Shown here in pieces: positions 4,789 through 5,428 of a stretch of DNA of 5,428 bases. The translations under genes were made by a program, and so were the position numbers. The stretch is from Anaerolineae bacterium. Lineage in GTDB: Bacteria > Chloroflexota > Anaerolineae > J102. Position 1 is the stretch's first letter. Each line of letters opens with the position of its first letter. The stretch spans positions 1 to 5,428 of the forward strand of contig JALSPL010000033.1 of assembly GCA_026985975.1 (NCBI GenBank). The letters are read 5' to 3'. The notes under the pieces were generated by a model. The model worked only from the letters and a program-made list of their open reading frames with translations, had not been told where the DNA came from and searched no databases.

Positions 4789-5428
4789 TTATTCCTCGAT
4801 AGTCATCCCGACATCCGGGGATGGCGAGCGTTGTTTTCTTTTGCGAAATCTGGGCAGGGGCAGCTTCCTGCGAGGAGCACGCGCCTTGCGTTCGGCCCGT
4901 TTCTGTTTCATGTTGGCGATGATGTCAGTAGCTCTCTCCCGACCTTCGGTCACAGCCCGGGCATAGAGCGTTTTCATCTGCGCGGCAGTCATCTGCTGGT
5001 GATAGGCGTACCAGTAGTAAGCGGCCTCACCGATGATGTAGGTGCCGGCGTAAGCCACCGCCACCTTTGGGATGACGCCCCAGCCGGGAACCAAGCCCAC
5101 CAGCCGCCGGGCCGTCTCCCGCCACAAAAAGCCGCCGCCCAGCACGCCCGCCAGCTCGCCAAGCATCTCCTGCAGGGCGATGTCGTTGCCCATGAGCAGC
5201 GCGATCTTGTAGGCCATCAGCCCCTGATTTTTGGTCAGCACTACGAAATCGGCCACGTTGCCGGGGATGAGCAGCGCCGGCACGATCTCGGCCAGGCCGG
5301 TCGTGGCCGAGTAGGTGGCGTTGGTGATGCTGGTCTGACGGATGAGTTGTCGGGCCAGGGCGGGACGAAACGCGGGGAAATGGAATCCGAGCTGGATTTC
5401 CTGCTCGGGCGCCAGGGTCTTCAGCAGA
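4789..5428 (-). CDS. DUF697-like membrane-associated protein, C-terminal part (N-terminus outside window)
   Basis: The frame stays open to the window edge, so 212 C-terminal residues are visible and the true start lies beyond 5428. A GTG at 5281-5283 could be read as a start, but the 48 codons before it give good protein (LGFHFPAFRPALARQLI, then a T/A/S-rich stretch), so I treat it as internal. Visible residues 48-80 (VPALLIPGNVADFVVLTKNQ onward) and about 109-142 (LVGLVPGWGVIPKVAVAYAG onward) are hydrophobic, interrupted by polar stretches, and look membrane-associated. The tail from about 173 is very basic (KQKRAERKARAPRRK) and ends in a short acidic tip. The 'P-x-N-x-A-D-x-x-V-L-T-K-N-Q' stretch and general layout remind me of DUF697 proteins, a family of unknown function sometimes joined to GTPase domains; no GTPase motif is in the visible part. 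It ends 3 nt before mqnC and probably shares its mRNA. Being a gene is well supported; the family is tentative and no function is assigned. Confidence 0.8.
   Translation of the reverse strand, partial: LLKTLAPEQEIQLGFHFPAFRPALARQLIRQTSITNATYSATTGLAEIVPALLIPGNVADFVVLTKNQGLMAYKIALLMGNDIALQEMLGELAGVLGGGFLWRETARRLVGLVPGWGVIPKVAVAYAGTYIIGEAAYYWYAYHQQMTAAQMKTLYARAVTEGRERATDIIANMKQKRAERKARAPRRKLPLPRFRKRKQRSPSPDVGMTIEE
4793..4797 (-). promoter_or_regulatory. Ribosome binding site of mqnC
   Basis: On the minus strand GAGGA is followed by a 7-nt spacer and then ATG at 4785. The motif lies within the last codons of the upstream gene, whose TAA is at 4789-4791. This fixes the mqnC start and suggests the two genes are translated together. 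Confidence 0.7.
4804..4823 (-). repeat. Small inverted repeat at the end of the DUF697-like gene
   Basis: CATCCC (4804-4809) and GGGATG (4818-4823) form a perfect 6-bp stem with an 8-nt loop. The same bases allow an alternative CATCC-GG-GGATG pairing at 4812-4823. It overlaps codons near the C-terminus of the upstream gene and lies 6 nt upstream of the mqnC ribosome binding site in the mRNA. There is no U-tract after it, so it is not a standard terminator. It may be chance in GC-rich DNA. Confidence 0.35.

Noticed and set aside
5281..5283. GTG as start of the DUF697-like protein
   Set aside because: The frame continues upstream to the window edge with protein-like sequence, so the GTG is most likely an internal valine.

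Overview
The window is about 5.4 kb of GC-rich bacterial DNA. Every supportable gene lies on the minus strand, so the natural reading direction is from 5428 down to 1. The core is three genes of the futalosine (Mqn) route to menaquinone: mqnC (3577-4785), a UbiA-type prenyltransferase best called mqnP (2680-3564) and mqnE (1327-2526). The lineage is not fixed by the sequence. The futalosine genes, the Pro/Thr-rich linker behind a single membrane anchor, the DUF697-like neighbour and the short-period intergenic repeats remind me of Chloroflexota (Anaerolineae/Caldilineae-like), but this is a weak inference.

Layout in transcription order: (i) 5428-4789, the C-terminal 212 residues of a membrane-associated protein that resembles DUF697 proteins, cut by the window edge; (ii) 4785-3577 mqnC, 3 nt after (i), with its ribosome binding site inside the end of (i); (iii) 3564-2680 mqnP, 12 nt after mqnC, with its ribosome binding site overlapping the mqnC stop; (iv) 2679-2527, a non-coding gap with degenerate 10-nt and 7-nt repeats; (v) 2526-1327 mqnE; (vi) 1326-1229, a gap filled almost entirely by an imperfect palindrome; (vii) 1228-374, an inositol-monophosphatase-family enzyme; (viii) 373-187, a gap holding a second, larger palindrome with internal 10-nt periodicity; (ix) 186-1, the N-terminus of a membrane-anchored protein with a Thr/Pro-rich linker, cut by the window edge.

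From established pathway knowledge, MqnE joins the MqnA product to SAM-derived adenosine to give aminofutalosine. MqnC cyclises dehypoxanthine futalosine. MqnP attaches the polyprenyl tail at the membrane after MqnD acts. mqnA, mqnB, mqnD and the late decarboxylase and methylase genes are not visible and must lie elsewhere. The phosphatase has no obvious role in this pathway. Genes (i) to (iii) look like one translationally coupled unit. Whether mqnE and the phosphatase share that transcript cannot be told, because repeats sit in both gaps.

I found no tRNA, rRNA, CRISPR, transposase or phage gene. The genes are an ordinary metabolic cluster. The unusual content is that every gap longer than about 50 nt contains a different repeat or palindrome. 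Long plus-strand reading frames (for example 2152-4665) are antisense shadows of the real genes.
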